A stretch of DNA of 64,000 nucleotides from positions 1 through 64,000 of the IMG/VR virus record IMGVR_UViG_3300042314_001187. One strand, given 5' to 3'. The notes beneath the pieces were generated by a model that saw nothing but the letters and a program-made list of their open reading frames with translations, did not search any database and was not told where the DNA came from. Position 1 is the first letter of the stretch; each line of letters starts with the position of its first letter. This DNA comes from a virus. This document shows, in pieces, positions 35,601 to 44,223 of the stretch. Position numbers and translations under genes: made by a program.

Positions 35601-38363
35601 CGGTAAATTAGAACCTAATGCAGTTACCGCATCAACATAATCTTTTACTGAGACATTCTCAATTACTTGAAGATACTCCAAGTCCATCGCAAATTTATGA
35701 TAACTGTCTTCTGAACCACCGGTAATAGTATATACAGTTTGTAAATTCACACCTTGACCATTAGAAACTTCACCTTGATTCGGGTCAGCGTATGTTACAG
35801 TAACCTGTGCAACATTAATTTTTTTACTACCATTATATGGGACACCAATAGTTTTACCTGTAATACTATTAGTTCCTAAATCATTAGATGGTAAGACATT
35901 TGATAAATTAACATCTTTAGTTTTTGATGGGTCAACAGTTGTTAACATACCCCCAATTGGGAAATTTGAACTTTCAGTAGAATCAACTAATACCGCAATG
36001 ACATTATCTAAATGGTATGACCCATTAAATTGATTATTACTAACAGTTAAAGGACCACCATTCATATCAGCATTAAATCTAACACCAATTTGATTCACAC
36101 CACCACCAGGATTATCCGAAGTTTGATTAAAATATTTAGCTTTAACATTAAACAAATTGAATCGTTCATGCCAAGGTAAATCTGTTGATTGTAATATTTT
36201 TTGGTCATTACCATAATTAAAAATACCCATACTTGGTGCTACACCTTTGTCATTGTCTTTACCATTAGTCGGTAAACCTGTTATAAAATAAACATCATTA
36301 CTTGCATATGGTGTAAAGGCACCTGGAGTATCAGGGATAGGATAAGGTCTTTTTGAAAACGCCCCGTCTATTACAAGGTCAGCATTAGGTGAGTTACCTT
36401 CTTCAACAGGGTCATTAGGGTCAGGTGGTACTGTTTTAGGTGCCGCTGGGTCACAAACACATAATTCACAATCAGGAAAAGTCATATTAGGTAATGGTAA
36501 ATAGGTATCTTTACATTTCCCTTCAATTGATTTCTCTCTATCCGTAAAATTATTACACTTATCTCCCGCAAAACGTTTAAATGGATACCAACTTATCGCA
36601 GTAATAGAAAACCCCCTATCTTTTAACCAACACCAAAAAGACTTTAATGCACTTACAATTGGTAGAATAATATTACATAAAACCCAAAGATATAAATGAT
36701 ATACAAAAATAACAAGAAATAAAATAACATAAGCAATAATCATTAATATTTGGAATAGAATGTAAATAATATCAATCCTAAACATCGCATCATTTGACGG
36801 AAACTTATTATTTGTCGATTCACAAGTATCGTCAAGAATGTTTTTAATCGCAATAATTCTGTTATTCGAATCACCTTTACGATATTCACTAATTAATTGA
36901 GATATTGTATATACTTTATTATATCTCATTTCATAGAATCTATCTTGACAATTGATAGCTTCTAATATCATTTCATCACCTAATGTAGTTACAGTACCAT
37001 TATTAGATTTTTCACCATAATCATCCCAATCTAAACTAAACGCATATGATGCTTTAGCTGCACGACCATTATCTGTTGTTGGAACTGTACTACCATAATC
37101 ACAAGGGTTGTCAAACCTACCAAAATTAGCCCTACTACCCGTCATTTTACCCGTTAACGGGTCAATACCGGATGATGTTGTCCATCCATACTCTTTAATA
37201 TTTGGAACTAAATAATTTGCTCGTTTAACTCTTGCACCTAAATCTGTTGATTGATTCCACATCACCTTAAATCTATATTTACCTTTAGTCGGTATACCTT
37301 TTTTAGGGTCATTAGAAATAACTTGTTCACCAAACTCATTAGTTACGACATAATCCAAATTCATTGGTACGTCAAACATCCAAGTACCATTATCATCAAT
37401 TACTTGACCACCCTCTTCCAATTCAGCTACCTCTAACGAAGGTCTTCCTTTCGAATCCATTTTTATAGTTTGTCTAATCGCCTGTATTTGACCAGGCCCT
37501 GTAATTAAACTACATAAACTACCGGATTTTAACGTTGGTTTACAATTTCTTTTTAATGCAAGGTCTTCGTCTGTTGATATTAACGACCCCATAAAAATAG
37601 CCGTTGGTCGTATTGTTATATTTTTTTCAGCTGACAAATCAAAATCGGTTCTTGTAATACCCACCTCACAAACATTTTCATCACCCCAAAATGGTTCAAC
37701 CGCAATATTCCTATTAATAGTAATAATTTGAGGTAATTCATTTAAATTGCTCGATGATTTAAATTTAGTACCATCAACTTGTTGTGGTGTTGCAACACCC
37801 ATTCGTATCATATCTTGAGGTGACAATGAAAACTCACCAATATCTGATAAGTCAATATTAACAACAACTGTTTGGACCCCAAGAGGTACTCCCAATATCA
37901 TATAATCACCACTTTCATTTGTAACTGAATTATACTTATAATATTTGTCGTAAATTTCTATTTTAGTTGGATTAGTTAGAACATCTTGTCGTGTAAAAAA
38001 AGACCCTGTTGGTACGTGATTACTGTATGATGGTTCTGTTGGTAATAAATTATAAAGGAATCCATCACCATTTAACTTTGTTAAATTTTTATAAGGATAC
38101 AAATCCGCAATTATCGGATTATTAATTTCGTCATCATCTGATAATGGGACGAACACTGAAACTTTAGCGTTTGGAACACCAAACCCATTATTAATACTTA
38201 CTCTACCAATTATGACACCATAATCTGAGCATCTCCTGTTATACACATCACTTTGAAGGACCTTTATAGATAATACTTCAAGTGATTCGAAATCTTGGTC
38301 TAACTTAACTCTAATTGATTTATCGACACCAACCGTTGTTCTTATTCTGTATGAATTTGACAT
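32604..38363 (-). CDS. Very large (1919-residue) baseplate/tail protein with internal hydrophobic segment
   Basis: The N-terminal 200 residues contain a carboxypeptidase-regulatory-like beta-sandwich: YGVIIGRVSINNGFGVPNAK then, after an insertion, NESGDYMILGVPLGV. About residues 526-580 form a long hydrophobic stretch (IDIIYILFQILMIIAYVILF, then IFVYHLYLWVLCNIILPIV) that looks like two membrane helices. This is odd for a baseplate protein and could act at the host membrane. Just after come several Cys (CELCVCD). The remaining 1300 residues are Asn/Tyr-rich beta regions. It lies directly after gp6 with a CTATTTAT box and an inverted repeat in the gap. It has no T4 counterpart that I recognise. 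Confidence 0.7.
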   Translation of the reverse strand: MSNSYRIRTTVGVDKSIRVKLDQDFESLEVLSIKVLQSDVYNRRCSDYGVIIGRVSINNGFGVPNAKVSVFVPLSDDDEINNPIIADLYPYKNLTKLNGDGFLYNLLPTEPSYSNHVPTGSFFTRQDVLTNPTKIEIYDKYYKYNSVTNESGDYMILGVPLGVQTVVVNIDLSDIGEFSLSPQDMIRMGVATPQQVDGTKFKSSSNLNELPQIITINRNIAVEPFWGDENVCEVGITRTDFDLSAEKNITIRPTAIFMGSLISTDEDLALKRNCKPTLKSGSLCSLITGPGQIQAIRQTIKMDSKGRPSLEVAELEEGGQVIDDNGTWMFDVPMNLDYVVTNEFGEQVISNDPKKGIPTKGKYRFKVMWNQSTDLGARVKRANYLVPNIKEYGWTTSSGIDPLTGKMTGSRANFGRFDNPCDYGSTVPTTDNGRAAKASYAFSLDWDDYGEKSNNGTVTTLGDEMILEAINCQDRFYEMRYNKVYTISQLISEYRKGDSNNRIIAIKNILDDTCESTNNKFPSNDAMFRIDIIYILFQILMIIAYVILFLVIFVYHLYLWVLCNIILPIVSALKSFWCWLKDRGFSITAISWYPFKRFAGDKCNNFTDREKSIEGKCKDTYLPLPNMTFPDCELCVCDPAAPKTVPPDPNDPVEEGNSPNADLVIDGAFSKRPYPIPDTPGAFTPYASNDVYFITGLPTNGKDNDKGVAPSMGIFNYGNDQKILQSTDLPWHERFNLFNVKAKYFNQTSDNPGGGVNQIGVRFNADMNGGPLTVSNNQFNGSYHLDNVIAVLVDSTESSNFPIGGMLTTVDPSKTKDVNLSNVLPSNDLGTNSITGKTIGVPYNGSKKINVAQVTVTYADPNQGEVSNGQGVNLQTVYTITGGSEDSYHKFAMDLEYLQVIENVSVKDYVDAVTALGSNLPDSFYERVINANYSIVSTQRVQVTPSLLSINMPHGLSDIQHYHATYSAPPPKPYIRGYIDKSDSLRVVFFVRGVDPNSPKTTISYDLSKLYSQKDWGKKIVTLDKMRMNIPVQGGIRCVKHTITDNNLIDTYSNQYLFHSTFMWKPALTSLAIGPQDDPTTCTYDANGDPINCQPYNPPGRDPFYRPADYACFRPFSTTAHTYYSMLDESMADNCFNNYGKGTQNSATSTGKGLRINYNGNVNWGGPEGNALGGYIDVQPDYNNQDNGLAPWFRGWGNKMIWLYPNVPGTNNNRGYYPNEIIEGGNLASLNISQRDNNFFYITYENGDCIPACTIAGFPVCCYPNWFPGQNVQLTYYRRLISLLETGRGWTQASWFISMTYNSVAIKNQVPLPEVNINLSNGDARMVMRSDRLPSSSVEELNENPALRELSYTLMSNNNFTYFTITDDGGVIQNGGVNSVSGVGGAGDSKAANAETGACADILGTFNCEGMIPLDCYYVNQNNNFTYYPRDKTQPIPQSGPGSCWGNRIPKGTNARFGVPQPEEIFNQGCYITCTVPFETLIFDYKLLTEWRARMVITFGACRNVFSHYFTNNWINGTLYSFSFVNSRRFTSPTEPNPKLRNKPYNCFCKNMVYFNTESNNFYYRSSPYNSTDKTFIGRQSPKNWFTNKSFGGNQKNLMFPTTITDLGPRDIYTQEIVFSNDYDGYVMKNLDTTTFKDVSDLLNTFIISRLINKSSLDKILGILGVGQILTYFSRENLKIDGDYAQMNSINSELGTIGFSDENYNSCTDVFYNGANSNDAIIGVYFSSNTQIRDYITPKRTIITDESTINNANCAFEYFNVKTQVVPYYQWYIKKNFNPNSDGEDPNPSALFGPYKPDSIFGNQLNEWHTEPFSATTFFSYGYQNLDRLLRSSRYFRTKGSTITKYYRGNIYSVDGSTPPVQNADTLYWDTNSPGDNVPYSERVINTGAPFYFYFGLTQGKSAFDRFTRKWIDSDIFTD

Positions 38364-38369
38364 TATTTT

Positions 38370-38406
38370 CTTTTAAAATAAATAGTTTATATACTATTTT
38401 TAAAAG
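38370..38406. repeat. Imperfect inverted repeat before the 1919-residue gene
   Basis: CTTTTAAAATAAATAG (38370-38385) and CTATTTTTAAAAG (38394-38406) form arms with a 3-base bulge around an 8-base loop. One arm contains the CTATTTAT box. It could be an operator or a weak attenuator between gp6 and the next gene. The arms are purely A/T-rich apart from their ends, so chance symmetry is possible. Confidence 0.35.
38378..38385 (-). promoter_or_regulatory. CTATTTAT box, putative late promoter element
   Basis: On the minus strand, CTATTTAT followed by TTTAAAAG lies 14 bases before the ATG at 38363 in a 71-base intergenic gap. Confidence 0.4.
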
Positions 38407-38434
38407 ATAATTGATAAATTTTCAAAATAAATCA

Positions 38435-40273
38435 TCAACTAAAATTAGTTACTGATAGATTCTTAACTCGAATATTAATATCGTTATTTGGATATCTAAT
38501 TTGGTACGTTTGACTTGGTTCTGCAAATATAGTTTCATCAATTAATTCAATTTCTCTAGTGTCTTTATCAAGATATCTTTGTGATGTTTGAGATGATGAG
38601 TATTGACCACCAACTTTATTAAATACTGATATACCAGCAACACTAACAACACCGTTAGTTGCTTGAATTAATCGTCTAATTTCAGAGACATTAACATTTT
38701 CACCCATTTGTCTATTACCTGGTTCAAAATAATCAGATACTATATTAATTACTTGAGTAATTAATGAACCTTGGTTTTGACTACTCTCCAAAACAACATC
38801 AATAGTAAAAGACAAATCAATAACATTAGCCACCTGAACCGAAATATAATCATTCATCATTCGATAGTTAGATAAGTAATTAGCCACATTATTTTTTAAT
38901 GTGTCAGAAACAATTTCAGTTAACTTACCATTCTCATCATATGATAACATTTTAATAACAACTTTGTTGTTTTCTTCCGTAATCGCAACTTTAGCAGGAG
39001 CACCAAATTGTGATGGCATTGTTCTAATTAAAGAATCATAATCGTTAACCGTAACTGCCCTGTTTTGAGCTGAGAAGTTAAACGCCACTAAGTTTCTAAC
39101 CTCTTCAATTGTTGGATAATCAGCTCCACCAATAGCCGCAGTTACGTTATTACAAGACAATGAGTTAACAACATTCGTGTTTACTGACTCAGATGGTCCG
39201 TTAACGAAAAATGATACAGTCCCAATTTGTGTAATAACATTAACACCCAAATTACTAACTTGACCTCCACCAACTCTATACTGAACGAATAGTGTTGTAT
39301 TTGATTTTAATGTACTACCTAACGCAAAGTTATTTGAATATTTGTATAAATTTAGATTATATCCGTTTCTAGCAAACTCTCTTAATTGTTCATCAGCAGA
39401 TTGATTACCACCTCCAAATGTCATTTTAAAATAACCTTCAGGTGTGAATTCAGTTATAAATTTATCATTTACCGACAAATATTTACCAACTTTAATACCA
39501 GGACTATCAGACACTTTAGTTGGGTCTTCAACGAATACTCTGTCTTCCGCCAACGCTTTAACCTCATACCATCTATTATCAAGCCCCAAAAACTCTTGGT
39601 TTGAAGGGACATTACCATATTGTGTTCCGTCTTTTAATAAAACACTTGTGACCCCCAAAACATTTTTGTCAGGTAAAAACACTTCATAGAAAGGTTTAAC
39701 ATCATTAGGTGTTATAACTTTTTTATATACTTTTGTAACTCCATTAACTACCGTCTCTCTTTTAACAATCGTATAATTTATTAACTTATTATTAGAGTCG
39801 AAATTAGGTATTTTTAAACGATTAGGAAAACCATCACCACTAATTGGTGATGCAAAATCAATATCATACACAGTTTCAAAAGCTTGTCCAGCACCATTCA
39901 CCTGAGAACCTCGTCTTAATATACCACAGTATCTTAAATCTTCTTTATCTCCGTAAGCCGGCACTGTAATTGATAAATCCACCAACGCAACTGAGGGTCT
40001 TTGACCCGGTATTTTTAAACCATAAGTTCTTGCGATATTATATATTGAAGACCTTTGTTGTGCAAATTGTAAAACCGTTTCTTGAATACTTCTATCAATA
40101 TTGAAGTGTAAGTTATCAGTAACTGCCGCGTTCAAATCTAAGAACACCGAGAAAATCGCCGCGTCATTAACGTTCTCAATTAAATCAGGATAATACGTTC
40201 TTGTAAAATTAATTAACTCAGTTCTTATTGACTGAAAATCTCTTGTAGTATACGAAATCTTTTTATTAGCCAT
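38435..40273 (-). CDS. 6: Baseplate wedge protein gp6-like (baseplate J family)
   Basis: This 612-residue protein resembles gp6/baseplate J proteins, which form the wedge ring that triggers sheath contraction. Recognisable parts: the N-terminal YTTRDFQSIRTELINFTRTY with YPDLIENVNDAAIFSVFLD, a helical SIYNIARTYGLKIPG segment, a central beta domain, and the C-terminal half with RAVTVNDYDSLIRTMPSQFG, the J-family signature near residue 405. It is close in length to T4 gp6 (660 residues). It follows gp25 through a TAATATG junction, and the gp25-gp6 order is conserved in many contractile systems. Confidence 0.88.
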   Translation of the reverse strand: MANKKISYTTRDFQSIRTELINFTRTYYPDLIENVNDAAIFSVFLDLNAAVTDNLHFNIDRSIQETVLQFAQQRSSIYNIARTYGLKIPGQRPSVALVDLSITVPAYGDKEDLRYCGILRRGSQVNGAGQAFETVYDIDFASPISGDGFPNRLKIPNFDSNNKLINYTIVKRETVVNGVTKVYKKVITPNDVKPFYEVFLPDKNVLGVTSVLLKDGTQYGNVPSNQEFLGLDNRWYEVKALAEDRVFVEDPTKVSDSPGIKVGKYLSVNDKFITEFTPEGYFKMTFGGGNQSADEQLREFARNGYNLNLYKYSNNFALGSTLKSNTTLFVQYRVGGGQVSNLGVNVITQIGTVSFFVNGPSESVNTNVVNSLSCNNVTAAIGGADYPTIEEVRNLVAFNFSAQNRAVTVNDYDSLIRTMPSQFGAPAKVAITEENNKVVIKMLSYDENGKLTEIVSDTLKNNVANYLSNYRMMNDYISVQVANVIDLSFTIDVVLESSQNQGSLITQVINIVSDYFEPGNRQMGENVNVSEIRRLIQATNGVVSVAGISVFNKVGGQYSSSQTSQRYLDKDTREIELIDETIFAEPSQTYQIRYPNNDINIRVKNLSVTNFS

Positions 40274-40274
40274 A

Positions 40275-40733
40275 TTATAAATTTATAATAACAAAATCAC
40301 TTGAGTTGAACGCGTCATCGTTTAACAAGTAATCAATTTTAATTTTTGCAGTGTGTTCTTTTGTCCCGATACCTGGCACTCTAAAAACTCGTTCATCATT
40401 ACCATTAACAAACGTTCCTTTATCTTCCTCACCCTCTGACGCTGGTGTTACCTCTAATTTAGTAATTGTAATACCGGGAATATATTCTTTAACAGAATCC
40501 CTAATTTCAGATTCTATTTGTGAAAAAGTTGGTCCATCTAATGGTTCAAATAAATACTCATATAATCTTGTCCCAAAATCAGGTAAATAATATCTAGTAC
40601 CTTTTCTCGTTAGTAATAAATGAATTAGATTTGAACGTATTTCTTCCCTATTCGTGTTTGATAAATCAAGATATTTACCATCATACGAATCCCTAAAGGG
40701 AAAATTAATACCATATGTTAATCCTTCTGCCAT
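40275..40733 (-). CDS. 25: Baseplate wedge protein gp25-like
   Basis: This 152-residue protein of the GPW/gp25 family forms the inner baseplate wedge with gp6 and gp53. It begins MAEGLTYGINFPFRDSYDGK and shows the family core: NREEIRSNLIHLLLTRKGTR, then YYLPDFGTRLYEYLFEPLD (about residues 28-70), followed by the beta-rich C-terminal part. The frame is open to 40799, but a start there would lie inside the nrdA terminator hairpin and adds unconvincing residues, so 40733 is chosen. An ATATTTAT sequence lies only 5 bases before this ATG. Confidence 0.9.
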   Translation of the reverse strand: MAEGLTYGINFPFRDSYDGKYLDLSNTNREEIRSNLIHLLLTRKGTRYYLPDFGTRLYEYLFEPLDGPTFSQIESEIRDSVKEYIPGITITKLEVTPASEGEEDKGTFVNGNDERVFRVPGIGTKEHTAKIKIDYLLNDDAFNSSDFVIINL

Positions 40734-40784
40734 ATAACATAAATATAATGTCGTTATGAATTTTTTGTATAACGTTCTAAAATA

Positions 40785-40813
40785 AAAAACTCTCGACATT
40801 GCCGAGAGTTTTT
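40785..40813 (-). terminator. Intrinsic terminator after nrdA
   Basis: An 11-base perfect stem (AAAAACTCTCG, 40785-40795, with CGAGAGTTTTT, 40803-40813) has a 7-base loop. On the minus strand it is followed by a T-run. It lies 17 bases past the nrdA stop and just before gp25, ending the helicase-nrdB-nrdA transcript. Confidence 0.88.
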
Positions 40814-40829
40814 ATGATTTACGGTTTTT

Positions 40830-43244
40830 TTAAGATGAACACCCAAAACATTCAAATTCTGAATCTTGAGGTTTTTGTGGTATCACATCAACTGTTGGTT
40901 TTTCTTTTACAGGTTTTTCTCTTTTCGAGATATCCACCGCTAAGTGTTTAGCCCCCGTCGAAATCGCTTTAGTTCGGATATAGTAACTTAATGTTTTTAA
41001 TCCTCTCTCCCAACCGTGAAAGTGAGATGAGGTAATTTTTGACAACGTTGGGTTACTCATATAGATGTTCATTGATTGAGATTGGTCAATATAAGGAGCT
41101 CTGTCAGCTGCCATATCAATCAATTCTCTTTGTGAAATCTCCCAAATCGTTTTATATTTAGACATTAAGTGTTCTATTCGTTTAACTTTCTTGTTGTAAT
41201 TTTTGTCCTCAACATCAAGATAATGATTGAAATTAACGTTCTGAATTGAACCTTCATTTAGTATGATATCATTTTTCAAATCCTCAGACCAAATCCCTAA
41301 TTTTTCAAAATCTTGTATTAAGTATTTATTTACTATCAAAATCTCACCACCTACAACTCGTCTGTTAAACAACGCCGAATGAGCGGGTTCTGTCATTTCA
41401 AATGAACCTGTAATTTTTGCTGAAGACGCAACAGGCATTTGAGCCGTGAATAATGAATTACATACACCATATTTCATTACCCTTTCTTTTAATGAAGTCC
41501 AATCCCACATTCCTGATAAATCATCCTCAGTCATTCCCCACATATCAAATTGGAATTCTCCTTTTGACATTGGCGAACCTTTGAAGTATTCATAAGGTGA
41601 GTATTTTTCTTCAATACATAATTGATTACTCTCAGTGATTGCGGCAAAGTAGATAGTTTCGAAAATTTGTTTGTTTAATTTTCTCGCCTCCTCAGATGTG
41701 AATACGTAATCTAATAAATAAAATACGTCAGCCAATCCTTGAACTCCAATAGCAATAGCTCTTTGTTCTAAACCACCTTTTCTACCCTTCTCAGTTGAGT
41801 AACTATTAATGTTAATTACTTTGTTTAAAGTTCTTGTAACCTTTCTTACCTCATCAAACAATAGTTTAAAATCAAATTTACCTTCAACGATAAAGTTTTT
41901 CAATACCATTGATGATAACGTACAAATAGCCGTAGTTTCTTCATCAGTATATTGGAAAATCTCCGCACATAAGTTAGATTGATGTATAACCCCAATGTTT
42001 TGGTGGTTAGTTTTTCTATTAGCATTATCTTTAGAACATAAGTAAGGAACACCTGTTTCAATTTGAGACTCAATAATCTTAGTCCAAATTTCAGTTGCAC
42101 TTACTTTTTTACCAAGACCTAACTCAACCGCTTTCACATAAGTTTCTTCATACTCAGAACCGTAAGACTCTTGTAAAGGTTTTAATCCCGCCTTCTTAAT
42201 ATCATTAGGACAGAACAAATACCAATCAGAATTATTTCTAACCGCTTTCATAAAGTTATCAGGAATCCACAATGCCGTAAACAAGTCTCTAGCTCTCAAT
42301 TCATCTTTACCTGTATTCTTTTTAATATCCAATAAATCAAAGATATCTTTATGCCAAGGTTCGATGTAGATAGCTGCACTACCAGGTCTTCTACCTTGTT
42401 GATTAAAGAATCTTAATGATTCGTTAACAATTTTAAGATACTTTAATAATCCACCCGCAAAACCACCTGATGTAGTAATACGACTTTCTTTACTTCTTTG
42501 GTTTGACATACATAATCCAATACCCGCAGCGTCCGATGAGTAAGTAGAAATATCATTCAATGTACCCAACAAACCTTGTCTTGAATCTGAATTATTATAA
42601 TGTAATACACAAGACGCTAACTGAGGGATTAATGTCCCTGAGTTAATCATAATTGGGGTTGCCTTAGAAATTCTTTGTTCTGACAATGACTTATAATAAT
42701 CAACCGCCTCTTCGTAACTATCAGTTACCCACAACGCAATTCTCATATACATATGTTGTGGTCTTTCAACAACCTTACCATTCGGTAATTTCAACAAATA
42801 CATTTCTTGTAATGCTTTCCACGCAAAAAAGTCAAAGTTATAATCATTCTCGTGATTAATAATTGAATCAATCTTACTTGGTCCATATTTCTCGATAATA
42901 CTCATTAGATTATCGTGAACAACACCTTCAGTGTGTAATGTGTGCATAGTTTCACTAAAACTATCAACCGTATCTTTGTGATATGATGAGATAGCAACTG
43001 AAGACGCCAATCGTGAATAATCGTGATGACTACCAGTGTATGAGGACGCAATCTCATACACCAATTTATCTAATTCTTTTGTTGTGATGTAACCCTCAGT
43101 TGGTAGAGAAGTTGTCACTTTAATAAAAATCTCATCAAAGTTAACATTAAGACCTTTAGCTGCTCTTTTAACTCTGTTGTAAATTTTTTGAGGATTAAAT
43201 GATTGTTTCTCCCCGTTTCTTTTTTTAATTTTTAATGACATCAT
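40830..43244 (-). CDS. nrdA: Ribonucleoside-diphosphate reductase class Ia, alpha subunit
   Basis: This 804-residue enzyme reduces ribonucleotides to deoxyribonucleotides with NrdB. An N-terminal ATP cone (IKKRNGEKQSFNPQKI, about residues 4-90) gives allosteric control. Catalytic residues are present: the cysteines in LASCVLHY and CTLSSMV (redox pair), NLCAE (thiyl radical), the ALT-type loop PVASSAKITGSFE, and the paired tyrosines in LSYYIRTKA for radical transfer. The C-terminus ECFGCSS supplies the CxxC that is re-reduced by thioredoxin or glutaredoxin. Length is normal. Two adjacent Met codons (43244 and 43241) are possible starts. It lies 18 bases after nrdB. Confidence 0.95.
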   Translation of the reverse strand: MMSLKIKKRNGEKQSFNPQKIYNRVKRAAKGLNVNFDEIFIKVTTSLPTEGYITTKELDKLVYEIASSYTGSHHDYSRLASSVAISSYHKDTVDSFSETMHTLHTEGVVHDNLMSIIEKYGPSKIDSIINHENDYNFDFFAWKALQEMYLLKLPNGKVVERPQHMYMRIALWVTDSYEEAVDYYKSLSEQRISKATPIMINSGTLIPQLASCVLHYNNSDSRQGLLGTLNDISTYSSDAAGIGLCMSNQRSKESRITTSGGFAGGLLKYLKIVNESLRFFNQQGRRPGSAAIYIEPWHKDIFDLLDIKKNTGKDELRARDLFTALWIPDNFMKAVRNNSDWYLFCPNDIKKAGLKPLQESYGSEYEETYVKAVELGLGKKVSATEIWTKIIESQIETGVPYLCSKDNANRKTNHQNIGVIHQSNLCAEIFQYTDEETTAICTLSSMVLKNFIVEGKFDFKLLFDEVRKVTRTLNKVININSYSTEKGRKGGLEQRAIAIGVQGLADVFYLLDYVFTSEEARKLNKQIFETIYFAAITESNQLCIEEKYSPYEYFKGSPMSKGEFQFDMWGMTEDDLSGMWDWTSLKERVMKYGVCNSLFTAQMPVASSAKITGSFEMTEPAHSALFNRRVVGGEILIVNKYLIQDFEKLGIWSEDLKNDIILNEGSIQNVNFNHYLDVEDKNYNKKVKRIEHLMSKYKTIWEISQRELIDMAADRAPYIDQSQSMNIYMSNPTLSKITSSHFHGWERGLKTLSYYIRTKAISTGAKHLAVDISKREKPVKEKPTVDVIPQKPQDSEFECFGCSS

Positions 43245-43262
43245 AATGATTATAATATTTTA

Positions 43263-44222
43263 TTAAAACTCATCAGTAAAAGAAATTGTTTCATTCAATT
43301 TCGCCTTTTGATATTCAAGTGTTCTATTTTCAAAGAAATTACCTTTAGTTTCAACCGCAATCTGTTCCATAAACTTGAAAGGTTGTTCTACATTAAATTC
43401 TTTACTACAACCTAACTTATATAATAAACCATCAACAACGAACTCTAAATATTGTTTCATTAAATTAGAATTCATCCCAATTAATGATACTGGTAGTGAT
43501 TCAGTTATAAACTCCTTTTCAATCTCTAAAGCTGAAAGTAATATTTCTTTAATTCTTTTCTCACTTGGTTTGTTAACAATATGGTTATTTAACAAGTGAA
43601 TTGCGAAATCACAATGAAGATTCTCATCTTTAAAAATTAATGAGTTAGCGTCACATAATCCTTGCATAATTCCTCTCGATTTTAACCAAAATATTGAACA
43701 GAACGAACCTGAAAAAAAGATTCCTTCAACAGCAACAAACGCTATCAATCGTTCTTGAAACGATGCGTTTTCAATCCAATCTAAAGCCCATTTAGCTTTT
43801 TTCTGAACTGCCGGTAGTCTGTCAATCGCGTGGAAACAATCATCCTTTTCTTTTGAGTCTGTGATATAAGTATCAATTAATAAAGAATAAGTTAAAGAAT
43901 GTTCATTCTCCATAGCAACTTGGAATCCATAGAAAAACTTAGCTTCCGGAAACTGTACCTCCCTTGCGAAGTTCTCAGCAATGTTTTCATTAACAATACC
44001 ATCAGATGCTGCAAAAAATGCTAAAATATTTTTAATGAAATATTTTTCATTATCTGATAAATTACTCCAATCTCTGATATCATCACTTAAATCAAATTCT
44101 TCTGCCGTCCAAAACGCCGCCTTGTGTTGTGCATAAAATTCCCAAATATCGTGATATTGGATAGGGAATACTACAAATCTATCAGGATTTGTTTCTAAAA
44201 TTGGTTCTACTTTATTTTCCAT
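43263..44222 (-). CDS. nrdB: Ribonucleoside-diphosphate reductase class Ia, beta subunit
   Basis: This 319-residue radical-generating subunit has all diiron and radical positions: Asp in [11 protein letters not shown]-x-x-H-x-x-x-Y in MENEHSLTY (with the radical tyrosine), Glu in [11 protein letters not shown], and E-x-x-H in KDENLHCDF. The C-terminal SFTDEF tail is the usual anchor to NrdA. The frame is open to 44339, which would overlap the helicase gene by about 115 bases. The ATG at 44222, one base after the helicase stop (TAATATG), is clearly preferable and gives the usual family N-terminus. Confidence 0.94.
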   Translation of the reverse strand: MENKVEPILETNPDRFVVFPIQYHDIWEFYAQHKAAFWTAEEFDLSDDIRDWSNLSDNEKYFIKNILAFFAASDGIVNENIAENFAREVQFPEAKFFYGFQVAMENEHSLTYSLLIDTYITDSKEKDDCFHAIDRLPAVQKKAKWALDWIENASFQERLIAFVAVEGIFFSGSFCSIFWLKSRGIMQGLCDANSLIFKDENLHCDFAIHLLNNHIVNKPSEKRIKEILLSALEIEKEFITESLPVSLIGMNSNLMKQYLEFVVDGLLYKLGCSKEFNVEQPFKFMEQIAVETKGNFFENRTLEYQKAKLNETISFTDEF

Positions 44223-44223
44223 A

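Noticed and set aside
40734-40799. Extended N-terminus for the gp25-like protein
   Set aside because: It would begin inside the nrdA terminator hairpin, and the added residues do not resemble the gp25 family, which begins close to MAEGLTYGINFPF.
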